This document shows, piece after piece, positions 16,871-25,642 of a stretch of 64,000 bases of DNA. Under the pieces are notes generated by a model. The model did not search any database. It was not told where the DNA came from and saw only the letters and a list, made by a program, of their open reading frames with translations. The position numbers were made by a program, and so were the translations under genes. The DNA lies in assembly GCF_039542035.1 (NCBI RefSeq), contig NZ_BAABHJ010000040.1, positions 248,001 to 312,000 of the forward strand. The letters are read 5' to 3'. Each line of letters begins with the position of its first letter. Within the stretch, counting starts at the first letter, position 1. This stretch comes from Actinoallomurus liliacearum (lineage in GTDB: Bacteria; Actinomycetota; Actinomycetes; Streptosporangiales; Streptosporangiaceae).

Positions 16871-17941
16871 TCAGCCGAGGACGGGCATGACGAGGGTGGT
16901 GAAACCGCCTTGATCGGCGGAGCGGACGACGACCGGGCGCGTTGTGGAAGAGATCTCCAGCAGCACGTCGGGGCCCACGCTCGCCTCGACCGCCGGCAGC
17001 AGCACCTCAGGGGCGAAGGCGATCCGCACCGGCGGTCTCGTGTCGATCGCGGGGACCTCGGCCTCGGTCGTTCCACGGGAGACGACGAGCCGATGTCGCT
17101 CGTCGGTCCGGAGGATGACCGGCCCGCCCTCGTGGTCGGCGAGCACCGCACGGAGGGCGTCGCGATCCACGATCAGCCGGTGCCGGACCGCCGGAAGGTC
17201 GTCCAGGACGATCCGGTAGTCGGGGAACGTCCCGTCGACGGCGGGGAGCGACCGCTGCTCGCCGCCGCCGTGGACGCGGGCGCCCCGGTCGTCGACCTCG
17301 ATGACGACCTCCGGCAGGCGTACGGCCCAGGACGCGATCTCCTTCATCGTGTCGGCGTCGACCAGCAGGTCACGCGGGGCGCTGGTGATGTCGTCAGGGC
17401 GCAACGCTCGGACGGCGAGCCGGTAGCGGTCGGTCGCCACCAGCCGTACCTCCTGGTCGGTGAGCTCGACGAGCACGCACCCCAGCACGGGGAACTCCGC
17501 CCGTACGGCGTCGCGGGCGACCGACGGCGCCACCTGCCGGACCGCGCCGGCCAGCTCCGCCCCGCCGACGCGGGCCGCCGCCCTCTCGCCATCACCGGAG
17601 AGATCGCGCAGGAGGCCGTCGATCGCGGCCTGGGCCGCCGCGGCGGTGTCCCGGGTCCGGCGCGCGTGCGCCGCCAGCACCGCGCGGGCCTCCTCCGGAT
17701 CGCCGTCGAGCACCACCGACGCGTCGACCAGCGGCAGCCCGGCCTCGCGGAGCCGCCGTACGAGTACGGCGCGCGGCTCCTGGTCCGGGGCGTAGTACCG
17801 GTAGCCGGTCGCGCCGTCCACGTGGGCGGGCCGAAGGATGCCGCAGTCGTCGTAGAACCGCAGGGCGCTCGGCGTCAGTCCCACGCGGCGGGCGAAGGTC
17901 CCGATGCCGGCCAGCGCTTCGGTGTCGTCCATGCCGGACAT
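16871..17941 (-). CDS. MerR HTH fused to DNA sliding-clamp (DnaN-like) domains
   Basis: A 356-residue fusion. Residues about 12-75 are a MerR winged helix (GTFARRVGLTPSALRFYDDC, GYRYYAPDQEPRAVLV), about 80-115 a coiled-coil linker, and about 125-356 match the second and third domains of the polymerase III beta clamp: LVATDRYRLAVRAL and the final RSADQGGFTTLVMPV are diagnostic. DnaN proper has three domains and about 370 residues, so the first clamp domain is missing. It could bind DNA through both parts or sense clamp ligands; the role is unknown. ATG 17941 and 17932 are possible starts; the promoter position favours 17932. Confidence 0.85.
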   Translation of the reverse strand: MSGMDDTEALAGIGTFARRVGLTPSALRFYDDCGILRPAHVDGATGYRYYAPDQEPRAVLVRRLREAGLPLVDASVVLDGDPEEARAVLAAHARRTRDTAAAAQAAIDGLLRDLSGDGERAAARVGGAELAGAVRQVAPSVARDAVRAEFPVLGCVLVELTDQEVRLVATDRYRLAVRALRPDDITSAPRDLLVDADTMKEIASWAVRLPEVVIEVDDRGARVHGGGEQRSLPAVDGTFPDYRIVLDDLPAVRHRLIVDRDALRAVLADHEGGPVILRTDERHRLVVSRGTTEAEVPAIDTRPPVRIAFAPEVLLPAVEASVGPDVLLEISSTTRPVVVRSADQGGFTTLVMPVLG

Positions 17942-17970
17942 CGTGGGCCTTCGAGCGGCTCGAAGGTCAA
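17940..17970 (-). promoter_or_regulatory. MerR-type operator/promoter of MerR-clamp gene
   Basis: Minus strand -35 TTGACC (17970-17965), 19-bp spacer, weak -10 CACGAT (17945-17940). The spacer contains the 19-nt perfect dyad CCTTCGAGCCGCTCGAAGG (17966-17948). This is the geometry of a MerR-activated, autoregulated promoter. Transcription would start close to the second ATG (17932), giving a leaderless mRNA. Confidence 0.6.
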
Positions 17971-17978
17971 ATCCCGGG

Positions 17979-18467
17979 TCAGTCGGCGGAGCCGGTCAGG
18001 CGCTCGTACGTCTCGATGGTGCGGACGAACATCGCGCGCTCGTCCGGGGACAGCGGGTCGAACGCCGCGCGCCAGGCCTTGGCCCCGCCGGCGAGCCAGC
18101 TCTCGATCGCGGCACGGGTCTCCGCGTCCTCGGTGAGGTCGACGATCGTACGCCGGGCGTCGGCCGGATCCGAGCGCCGGACCAGGACGCCCTGCTTGGT
18201 CAGGTCGCTGACCATCAGGCTGACGGTGGTCGGGGCGACCTGCAGGCGGGAGGCCAGCTCGCCGACCGCCATGGGCCCGTCGAACAGCAGGGACGACAGC
18301 AGGGACAGATGCCTGGGCGCCAGGTTGAAGGAGCGCAGCCGCTCGGGGATCGGTGTGCGCTTGAGCCTGGCGGCCAGCCGAGGCATCAGCAACAGCATGG
18401 CCCGTACCGCCTCGTCCGCGCGCAGGCCGGGCTCTGGGAGTTGCTCCGTTGACATCCCCGAGATCAT
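17979..18467 (-). CDS. MarR-family regulator of the adjacent MFS exporter
   Basis: A 162-residue MarR protein: PRHLSLLSSLLFDGPMAVGELASR, recognition helix APTTVSLMVSDLTKQGVL, wing RSDPADARRTIVDLT. Two starts are possible, ATG 18467 and ATG 18455; a TATAGG hexamer lies just before the first. Divergent from a DHA2 drug exporter, with two palindromes between them; classic MarR-exporter pairing in which a toxic substrate relieves repression (inference). Confidence 0.88.
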   Translation of the reverse strand: MISGMSTEQLPEPGLRADEAVRAMLLLMPRLAARLKRTPIPERLRSFNLAPRHLSLLSSLLFDGPMAVGELASRLQVAPTTVSLMVSDLTKQGVLVRRSDPADARRTIVDLTEDAETRAAIESWLAGGAKAWRAAFDPLSPDERAMFVRTIETYERLTGSAD

Positions 18468-18476
18468 CCCTATACG

Positions 18477-18510
18477 TTTGCGATCAAATCAGTTTTGCTT
18501 TCAAAGCAAA
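18477..18510. promoter_or_regulatory. Paired MarR operators
   Basis: A perfect 17-nt palindrome TTTGCTTTCAAAGCAAA (18494-18510) and an adjacent TTTG-N4-CAAA dyad (18477-18488), 17 to 22 nt centre to centre, between the MarR gene and the divergent exporter. They share the TTTGC half-site and are strikingly AT-rich for this genome. Confidence 0.7.
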
Positions 18511-18552
18511 GCCTTCTCTTCGTCGCTTCACCGTACCCGGAAGGGGTCGCCC

Positions 18553-20049
18553 ATGCCCGCTCCACGCCCCTCGCCCGACGCGTACAACCCGCACCGGTGG
18601 GCGGCCCTGGTGGTGACCATGGCGGCCACGGTCATGGACCTCGTCGACGGCACGGTGTTGCAGGTCGCGCTCCCGTCACTGCGCGGCGAGCTGCACGCGT
18701 CCTCCACCCAGCTCGAGTGGACCATGGCCGGCTACACCCTCGCCTTCGCCGCCGGAATGATCACCTCCTCCCGGCTCGGCGACCGCTACGGCCGCCTGAA
18801 GGTCTTCCAGGGCGGACTGGCCGCCTTCGTCGTCACCTCACTGCTCACCGGCCTGGCCACCGGCCCGGCGATGCTGGTGGTCACCCGGATCGCCCAGGGA
18901 GCGTCCGCCTCGCTGATGGTGCCGCAGGTCCTGTCCATGCTCCGCGTGGAGTTCCCGCCGGAAGAGCAGCAGAAGGCGGCCACGGTGTACGGGCTGACGT
19001 TCTCCATCGGCGGCGTCGGCGCCCCGTTGCTCGGAGGCGTCCTGCTGAACGCCGACCTGTTCGGCTGGGGCTGGCGGCCGATCTTCTTCGTCAACGTCCC
19101 CGTGGGCGTCGCCGCCTTCATCGGCACCGTGCTGCTGTGCCGTGATTCCCGGTCCGAGCACGCGACGGGCATCGACGTCCCCGGCATGCTGCTCGCCACG
19201 ACCGGCCTGCTGGCGTTGCTCTATCCCTTGGTGGAGGGCCGCACCCTGGGCTGGCCGTGGTGGGCCTTCGCGATGATGGCGGCCTGCCCGCTGACGCTCT
19301 GGCTCTTCGTCCGGTACGAGCGGGCGGCCGTCGCACGGCGGGGCGGCGCACTGATCGACCCGGCGATGCTGCGCGAGCGGTCGGTCGTCGGCGGGCTGAC
19401 CGTCGCGGTGTTGTTCTTCGCGGGCGCCGCCTACCCCGTGGTGCTCACCGTCCACCTGCAGAGCACCGTCGGGTTCTCCCCGCTGCACACCGCCGTGACG
19501 CTGGTTCCGGCCGCGGTCGGCGTGGGCCTGTTCTCTCCGTTCGCCACCAGGCTGCGGCGCCTCGGCCGGCCGCTGGCGATGACCGGCTGCCTGGTGCTGG
19601 CCACCGGAATGGGCCTGACCACCGCGACGGTCGTCCACTACGGCCGGGACCTGCACTCCTGGCAGCTCATTCCGGGACTGCTCGTCGGTGGGCTCGGTAT
19701 GTCGATGGCCTCCGGAGTGCTGATCGCCACGGTCCTGGCCAAGACGCCGGGCCGGCACGTGGGCTCGGCCGCAGGGCTGGTGAACACCGCACTGCAGATC
19801 GGTGCCGCCTCGGGCGTGGCGCTGATCGGGACCGTCTACTTCGGGCTGCTCGACGGCGGTCATCCACCCGTCCGGTCGGCCGCCGTCGGCCTGCTGGTCG
19901 TCACCGGGCTCTACCTGCTCGCGGCGCCCATGACCCTGATCCTGCCCGCCGGGCGTCTGCACTTCACCGCGACTCGGCCGCAGCGGCCGTCGCCACGGGA
20001 GGCATCCGATGCCGGCTCAGGCGACCCGGCACCCGGTCCCGCCGCCTGA
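18553..20049 (+). CDS. DHA2-family MFS multidrug exporter
   Basis: A 498-residue membrane protein with about 14 hydrophobic segments, the EmrB/QacA (drug:H+ antiporter-2) layout. Seen: MDLVDGTVLQVALPSL in TM1, motif A GDRYGRLKVFQGG, motif C-like FSIGGVGAPLLGGVLL. It exports hydrophobic drugs from the cytoplasmic membrane by proton antiport; substrate unknown. ATG 18553 is preceded by GGAAGGGG. Controlled presumably by the divergent MarR protein. Confidence 0.92.
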   Translation: MPAPRPSPDAYNPHRWAALVVTMAATVMDLVDGTVLQVALPSLRGELHASSTQLEWTMAGYTLAFAAGMITSSRLGDRYGRLKVFQGGLAAFVVTSLLTGLATGPAMLVVTRIAQGASASLMVPQVLSMLRVEFPPEEQQKAATVYGLTFSIGGVGAPLLGGVLLNADLFGWGWRPIFFVNVPVGVAAFIGTVLLCRDSRSEHATGIDVPGMLLATTGLLALLYPLVEGRTLGWPWWAFAMMAACPLTLWLFVRYERAAVARRGGALIDPAMLRERSVVGGLTVAVLFFAGAAYPVVLTVHLQSTVGFSPLHTAVTLVPAAVGVGLFSPFATRLRRLGRPLAMTGCLVLATGMGLTTATVVHYGRDLHSWQLIPGLLVGGLGMSMASGVLIATVLAKTPGRHVGSAAGLVNTALQIGAASGVALIGTVYFGLLDGGHPPVRSAAVGLLVVTGLYLLAAPMTLILPAGRLHFTATRPQRPSPREASDAGSGDPAPGPAA

Positions 20050-20135
20050 CGGTCTGGCGGCGGAACCTCCGCGCTCACGACGGCGATCAATTTCTCTTCC
20101 CCCTATCGAACACTCACCGACGGAGGTCTCACTCC

Positions 20136-21050
20136 ATGAACGCGACAGCCTCGAACACGAACCCGAACGTCCCGATCATCAGGGAGTTCCGTGCGAACAA
20201 CGGGAAGGTCGGCGGGATGTTCGACGGCGTCCCCCTCCTGCTGCTGACCACGGCCGGCCGGAAGACGGGCAGGCCGCACACCACCCCCGTCGTCCACCTG
20301 CGCGACGGCGACCGGTACCTCGTGTTCGGCTCGAACGCCGGCCGGCCGCAACATTCCGACTGGTACGAGAACCTCCTGGTCAGCCCGCAGGCGACGATCG
20401 AACTCGGCACCGAGAAGGGCCACGTCCGTCCCTTCGCCGCCCGCGCCGTGGTCCTCGACGGCGACGAGCGGGACCACTGGTACGAGCGCCAGTGCGCCGT
20501 CAACCCGGCGTTCCGCCAGTACCAGGAGCAGACCACCCGGACCATCCCCGTGGTGGCCCTGCACCTCCTCGACCTGTCCGCCGACACGACGCGCGCCCGG
20601 CTGATCGGCGAGCAACTGGTGCGCCACCACGACGAACTCCGCGCCCAACTGCGCGACGTACGGGCACGGCTCGACGACCTCCTCACCGGCGAGCCGGGGT
20701 CCGCCGTCCCCGCTCCTCCGGCGGACCTGGCCGTCCAACTGCGCGGGCACTGCCTGACCTTCTGCCACGGCCTGCAGTTGCACCACACCCGCGAGAACGG
20801 CGCGTTCTCCGCCTTCGAGGACGAGTTCCCGCACCTGGTTCCCGTCATCGAACGGCTGCGCGCCGAGCACCACGTGATGGAGGAGGCGCTGGAGGACTTC
20901 GAGGCCCTGCTGCGGGAGGCGCCGTCCGGCGACGACGTCGCACGGTTCCGCGCCGAACTCGACCGCGTGGTCACCGGCCTGGAGGACCACTTCGCCTACG
21001 AGGAGGCGAACCTCCTTCCCGCGGTGGGCGCGACGCCTCCGGAGCGATGA
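20136..21050 (+). CDS. Deazaflavin (F420)-dependent oxidoreductase fused to hemerythrin domain
   Basis: A 304-residue two-domain protein. Residues about 10-140 are a DDN-type nitroreductase of the deazaflavin family (LLLLTTAGRKTGRPHTTPVV, YLVFGSNAGRPQHSDWYENL). Residues about 155-300 are a hemerythrin-like four-helix bundle with the expected metal ligands (LVRHHDEL, HHTRENGAFSAFEDEF, EHHVMEEAL, DHFAYEEANLLPAV). The N part should use reduced F420; the C part binds a di-iron centre and could sense or deliver O2 or NO. CGGAGG before ATG 20136 decides the start. It lies downstream of the exporter after 86 nt and may be co-transcribed. Confidence 0.88.
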   Translation: MNATASNTNPNVPIIREFRANNGKVGGMFDGVPLLLLTTAGRKTGRPHTTPVVHLRDGDRYLVFGSNAGRPQHSDWYENLLVSPQATIELGTEKGHVRPFAARAVVLDGDERDHWYERQCAVNPAFRQYQEQTTRTIPVVALHLLDLSADTTRARLIGEQLVRHHDELRAQLRDVRARLDDLLTGEPGSAVPAPPADLAVQLRGHCLTFCHGLQLHHTRENGAFSAFEDEFPHLVPVIERLRAEHHVMEEALEDFEALLREAPSGDDVARFRAELDRVVTGLEDHFAYEEANLLPAVGATPPER

Positions 21051-21161
21051 GCTCCCCCGCTGTGATCATTTTTTCCAGGACTCCGAACAACCTTTGCTGA
21101 CGCGGAGTCGTATAACCACTGACGGAGATGATCTTGGGCTGATCTGTGAAGGAGTGCTTCT

Positions 21162-21374
21162 ATGCGTTCAGCTCGGCGCACGCGCCGTTTCGTCACCATC
21201 CTCGCCGCCGGAACGGCCTTGACCTGCGGTGCGTTGACCGGGACGGCGACCGCCGCCCCCACGCCCGGCGGTGGACCGGCCCACCCCGACCAGGCCGACA
21301 ACGGCGTCTTCCCCGGCGACCAGGACGTCCTCAACACCGACACCTACAAGAAACTGCTCGCCCAGAAACGCTGA
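21162..21374 (+). CDS. Small secreted peptide
   Basis: A 70-residue protein with a clear signal peptide (RRTRRFVTILAAGTALTCGA, cleavage near TATA-A) and a short mature part ending DNGVFPGDQDVLNTDTYKKL. GAAGGAG precedes ATG 21162. No homology is recognised; the mature chain of about 38 residues has no cysteine. It lies alone between the F420/hemerythrin gene and the CHAT cassette. Confidence 0.6.
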   Translation: MRSARRTRRFVTILAAGTALTCGALTGTATAAPTPGGGPAHPDQADNGVFPGDQDVLNTDTYKKLLAQKR

Positions 21375-21508
21375 CCGATCCGCGTGGCCGCCCGAACGAA
21401 CTGGCCGTTGACCCTCTTTTGAAAAGCGTCGGCTGCTCTTAGCCTTGGCCGGGCAAGTGAGTGAAAGCGCTATGGCACGAGCGTCAGGATGACCGAGGGG
21501 CTTGGGCA

Positions 21509-21889
21509 ATGGACCTGCCGACCAAGATCGCCGCATTCTGTCGTGAGCTCGGGGAAGGCCGGCTTCTGGAGATATCGCGCCGGCAGCAGGTCGAGGAGGT
21601 GTTCCGCGCCGCTGAGGAGGCCCTCAGGTCCGGCCGGATCGGCCCGGAGCTGGAGGCCGACCTTGACCAGCTCGACCAAGTGGTGGCCCAGGTTGAGGGA
21701 CTGGGGCTGTACCCGGCCCCGTTACGGGCATACCAGCCGCTGCCCGGCCCGGTACGCCAGACCGGCGCACGGTGGTGGACGTGCCCGCTGGTGCAGTGCG
21801 CGGGCCGTGGCAGGGTGCGCCCTGGCCAGCAGGCGCCGACGTGTGCCGCTGCGGGCAGACCGCTCGTCGCAGGGCCACTGCCGGGATGA
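21509..21889 (+). CDS. Small helical protein with C-terminal Cys motif, CHAT cassette
   Basis: A 126-residue protein. The N-terminal 70 residues are charged helices (LPTKIAAFCRELGEGRLLEI, FRAAEEALRSGRIGPELEAD); the C-terminal part has W-W-T-C-P-x3-C and a later P-T-C, followed by GRPL, resembling a small zinc-ribbon-like motif of unknown function. Its stop overlaps the start of the next gene (ATGA, 21886-21889), so the two are translationally coupled. ATG 21509 has GAGGGG upstream. First gene of a unit leading to a CHAT protease. Confidence 0.65.
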   Translation: MDLPTKIAAFCRELGEGRLLEISRRQQVEEVFRAAEEALRSGRIGPELEADLDQLDQVVAQVEGLGLYPAPLRAYQPLPGPVRQTGARWWTCPLVQCAGRGRVRPGQQAPTCAAAGRPLVAGPLPG

Positions 21890-22767
21890 TCGGCTTCCTG
21901 GGACAGATCGGCCAGAAGCTCGCCGACCGGTGGGTGGCCCTGGTCGCCATGCCCGGGCTGCTGTACGTCGTGGCCGTCACTGTCGCGGCCGTACTCGGCC
22001 AGGATCATGCGCTCAGCTATCCGGACTTGAGCCGGAAGCTCACGGCATGGGCCGCCGGCCCCACCCTGAAGTCGCCAGGCGGCGCGGCGATCCTCGTCGC
22101 GGTGGTACTGGTCGGCTCGGTCGGCGCAGGACTGGCCGCGACGGCAGGCGGTCGGGTCGTGGAAGCGACATGGACCTTGTCGGGCAGGCACGTGCCCGCC
22201 CGGTGGCTGGCCGGGTGGCGGCGGGACCGGTCCGCGCGCCTGAAGGAGATCGCGGACACCTCCGCCGATCCGGCCGTGGTGCGCCGGGCCATCGAGCGGG
22301 CCGACCGGATCTGTGTGATCGAGCCTGACTGCCCAACGTGGATAGGGGACCGGCTGCGCGCCTGCCATGTCCGGATCGACAAGGCCTACGGCCTCGATCT
22401 CCCGTCCGCCTGGCCGCGCTTGTGGCTGGTGTTCCCCGACGCCGTCCGGGCCGAGCTCGGCGCTGCCCGCGATGGGTTCAGCGCAGCCGCCAGGCTCGCC
22501 GCATGGTCCGTCCTGTACCTGTTGCTCGGCTTCTGGTGGTGGCCTGCCGTGCCGGTCGCCGTGGCCGCCGGAGCCACGGCGATGGTCAGGGGCCGCCTGG
22601 CCACGGGCAACCTCGCCGACCTCATCGAGGCGGCAGTGGATCTGCACGGTACGGATCTCGCCGCCCGCCTCGGCGACCGGCCTTCGGTGACGCCGGAGAC
22701 CGGGGGACGGCTCACCACCCGGATGCGCAAGGACCGCTGGGACCCGGACTCGCCGTTGGCCGACTGA
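21886..22767 (+). CDS. Membrane protein of the CHAT cassette
   Basis: A 293-residue protein with hydrophobic segments at about 16-38, 64-88 (VAVVLVGSVGAGLAATAGG), and a hairpin at about 206-236 (SVLYLLLGFWWWPAVPVAVAA), separated by a charged cytoplasmic region of about 110 residues. No enzymatic motif is recognised. Coupled by ATGA overlap to the small Cys protein and followed 64 nt later by the TPR-CHAT gene. A membrane protein next to a caspase-like protease is consistent with it being a target, anchor or pore; that is inference. Confidence 0.75.
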   Translation: MIGFLGQIGQKLADRWVALVAMPGLLYVVAVTVAAVLGQDHALSYPDLSRKLTAWAAGPTLKSPGGAAILVAVVLVGSVGAGLAATAGGRVVEATWTLSGRHVPARWLAGWRRDRSARLKEIADTSADPAVVRRAIERADRICVIEPDCPTWIGDRLRACHVRIDKAYGLDLPSAWPRLWLVFPDAVRAELGAARDGFSAAARLAAWSVLYLLLGFWWWPAVPVAVAAGATAMVRGRLATGNLADLIEAAVDLHGTDLAARLGDRPSVTPETGGRLTTRMRKDRWDPDSPLAD

Positions 22768-22831
22768 CGCCGGCGGCGGCCGACTGCGCTGTCCCCTGGC
22801 CGACTGCTGCGGCGCGGCCGATAATCGGGGC

Positions 22832-25642
22832 GTGAGGAATCCGTTCCGCCGGCGGCGGGCGCAGGCCGGGCAACCGGCACGACCGCTGGTGCGCATAGAG
22901 CAGCCGTCACCGACTCGGCAGCCGTCCGCGTGGGCGGCCTTCGAGATTCTTCGGGCCGGGCAGTTGATGGAGTCGGCGGACGGTGACCGCACCGAGAACC
23001 TCCTGCACGCCCTGGACATCCTGGCGGGCGCGCGAACCGTCGCCGCGAACGGTGAAGACGCCGCGACGATAGGGCTGGCCATGGCGTTCACGGCCGACGC
23101 GCACATCGCCCTGGATCGGGACGCGGACGACCTGGAGAACGCGGTGGCCTGGTACACCGTGGCCGCTCACCAACTGCGGCACAGCAACCCGCGCGAGTAC
23201 GTGTCCCGGCTGATCGACTTGAGCGAGGCCTACCGGGCACGGGTACACGACCTGCCGTGGCGGAACGCGGAGAAGGCGGTATCGGTGTTACGTGCCGCCA
23301 TGGTCCGGGCCGCTAGGCATGGCTGGCCTGACCTGTGGGCAAGAGCCGCCCTCGGCCTGGGCGCGGCCTACGACGAGAGGATCGTGGGCGACCGCAAGCG
23401 GAACCGGTGGCACGCCATCCGGGTCTTACGCGGCGCGGTCGAAGGCTTCACCGCCCTTGGAAACGACGCACGCCAGGCACAGGCCCGCGTCGCGCTTGCC
23501 CAGGCGCTGCTGAATGGTGACCACATCACGGTTGCCGACTGCGACGAGGCGATCGCCGCCGCCTCCGCGGCGCTGGACTGGTACCGGCGCGGCGGCGACC
23601 TCTATCTGCAGGCGGTGAGCCAGTCGATCCTCGGTGGCGCGCTCACGCAGCGCGATTCCCCGGATGCCCCCGGCTTCGCCGCGGGGATCAGCCTGCTCGC
23701 CGAAGCAGCGCGGCTGCTGGCCGCCGATCCCGACCCTGGCGCTCGCCAGGCCGAGGCGTCCGCGCTCATCAGCCTGGGTCATGCCTGCACCGACCGGGCT
23801 GAAGCCGGGGATGCGGCCGAGGGGCAGCGCGGGGTCCAGGCCCTGTCACGTGCCCTGGAGATCTACGTCGAGCTCGGCCGTCCCGTGGAGTGCCGTGGCA
23901 TCGGACTCGATCTCGGCCTGCTCCAGGCCCGTCACCTCGGGGACTGGACAGGCGCGACCAGGGCCTTCGAGGCCGCGGCCGAGGCACACGATGTGCTCTT
24001 GTCGTTGTCCCCGGACCAGGACACCAGGGTGCTGGAGTCGCCTCTCGGCCAGCGGGTGGCGGGCCTGCTCGCCTACGGCCACGCGGTGACCGGGAATCCC
24101 GGCGCGGCGGCCGTCGCGTTGGAGCGAGTCAGGGTACGGGCCGCCCGCCAGGTGATCGACATCCACAGGACGTGGGACCCGCAGTTCCCGGCGGTCCCAC
24201 CCGTGCCGGCGGATGCCTGGCCGCTCACCGAGTTCCGTGCCCTGGTGACCCGGATCCGCACACTGGCCCCCGACTTCTTGCGACCGCCGGGGCTCGCCGA
24301 CCTGCAAGCCGTCGCCGAGTCCGGCCCGCCCGTCGCCTACGTTGTGATCACCGAGTTCGGCAGCGCCTGGATCGTGCTGCATGAGCGCGCGGGCGTGCTC
24401 CTGGTGCCCGAGGTGACCTCGGAGGCGCTGCGGCAGATGCTCGTCAACGGCTACGTGCAGGGGCAGTTCTTCGGAGAGCCGGGCTTCGAGGATGCCCTGG
24501 CAGACTGTCTGGAGCGGCTCGGCGCACTGACCGGCCCGCTGCGCGCGTGGCTCGACGAGGCGGGGATAGGCGAGCTGGTCGTCATCCCGACCGGGTACGC
24601 GAACCTCGTCCCGCTGCATGTGGGCCTGGCAGGGGCCGACCGTACGATCACGTACGTGCCCTCGGCTGCGATGCTGCGGGACGCCCGGGAGAACGCCGCC
24701 GTAGCCTCCGGGCGGCCGGGCAGGCTCGTCGCCGCGGCGGTCACCGACGGCATACCGCCGCTGCCTTATGCCGACGCCGAGGTGCGGCAGGTCGCGACGC
24801 ACTTCGATGACAGCGTGGTCCTCAGCCGGACCGGGGGCGGGGGCATCGAGTTCCTCGCCGCCGCGACCAGCGCTACGCATCTGCACATCGCCAGCCATGG
24901 CTACGCCAATGCCGCCCACCCAGAGTCCTCTTACCTCGCGCTGCCCGGCGGCGCCCGCCTCCACGTCGCCGACATCATCCGTCAGGCGGGCCGGCTGGCA
25001 GGTACCCGGCTGGCGGTCCTTTCCGCATGCCAGTCGGCCCTCACCATGAACCAACCTGACGAGTTGCTCACGCTGCCGACCGTGTTCGTCGTCGCCGGCG
25101 TCGGCGGGGTCATCGCCACTCTCTGGCCGGTCCCCGATCTCAGCACGGCACTGCTCATGGACCGGCTGTACGCCCGCATGACGGACGGCACCTCCCCTGC
25201 GTGCGCGCTACGGCAGGCCCAGGAAGACCTGGCCGCGATGACGCCCGAGGACGTGCTCCGCTTCCGGCAGGCGCACGGCTTCGGCCCGCAGGCCGGGGCG
25301 GGGCGATCCACGTCAGCGGCTTCGCGGGCCCGGACACCGGCGGATCCCACAGCGAGCCCGGCGGCTTCATCCACGCCTGGCCCGGGCCGATCGCCACGGC
25401 GACCGTTCGGGCATCCCTTCTACTGGGCCGGCTTCGTCTACATCGGCGCGTTATCCAGGTCTGTCATAGTCGAGCAGCCTCCTGGTGGCCGCGTCGAGGC
25501 CGTCCCGCCGACCGTCCGCGACGATCCGGTGAATGACGGCCAGCCCTTCGAGCGTTCTGGTGTCCCGCGTGTAAGCGGCCGCGTTGATCAACCGGTCGAA
25601 GAGATCGTCGACCTCGGGCCCGAGCAGTTCAGGGTGGCGTAG
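22832..25642 (+). CDS. TPR-CHAT domain protease (caspase-like)
   Basis: A 936-residue protein. Residues about 30-470 are TPR-like helical repeats; about 500-873 is a CHAT peptidase domain of clan CD. The catalytic dyad is visible: H689 in HLHIASHG and C733 in LSACQS, followed by the usual GVGGVIATLWPV and C-terminal HPFYWAGFVYIGA (863-873). After this the frame runs on for 63 residues that are antisense to the facing gene, so the natural end may have been lost. GATAAT lies 6 nt before GTG 22832, suggesting a separate leaderless promoter. CHAT proteases act in programmed cell death and in Craspase/gasdermin-type defence; a similar role here is inferred. Confidence 0.85.
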   Translation: MRNPFRRRRAQAGQPARPLVRIEQPSPTRQPSAWAAFEILRAGQLMESADGDRTENLLHALDILAGARTVAANGEDAATIGLAMAFTADAHIALDRDADDLENAVAWYTVAAHQLRHSNPREYVSRLIDLSEAYRARVHDLPWRNAEKAVSVLRAAMVRAARHGWPDLWARAALGLGAAYDERIVGDRKRNRWHAIRVLRGAVEGFTALGNDARQAQARVALAQALLNGDHITVADCDEAIAAASAALDWYRRGGDLYLQAVSQSILGGALTQRDSPDAPGFAAGISLLAEAARLLAADPDPGARQAEASALISLGHACTDRAEAGDAAEGQRGVQALSRALEIYVELGRPVECRGIGLDLGLLQARHLGDWTGATRAFEAAAEAHDVLLSLSPDQDTRVLESPLGQRVAGLLAYGHAVTGNPGAAAVALERVRVRAARQVIDIHRTWDPQFPAVPPVPADAWPLTEFRALVTRIRTLAPDFLRPPGLADLQAVAESGPPVAYVVITEFGSAWIVLHERAGVLLVPEVTSEALRQMLVNGYVQGQFFGEPGFEDALADCLERLGALTGPLRAWLDEAGIGELVVIPTGYANLVPLHVGLAGADRTITYVPSAAMLRDARENAAVASGRPGRLVAAAVTDGIPPLPYADAEVRQVATHFDDSVVLSRTGGGGIEFLAAATSATHLHIASHGYANAAHPESSYLALPGGARLHVADIIRQAGRLAGTRLAVLSACQSALTMNQPDELLTLPTVFVVAGVGGVIATLWPVPDLSTALLMDRLYARMTDGTSPACALRQAQEDLAAMTPEDVLRFRQAHGFGPQAGAGRSTSAASRARTPADPTASPAASSTPGPGRSPRRPFGHPFYWAGFVYIGALSRSVIVEQPPGGRVEAVPPTVRDDPVNDGQPFERSGVPRVSGRVDQPVEEIVDLGPEQFRVA

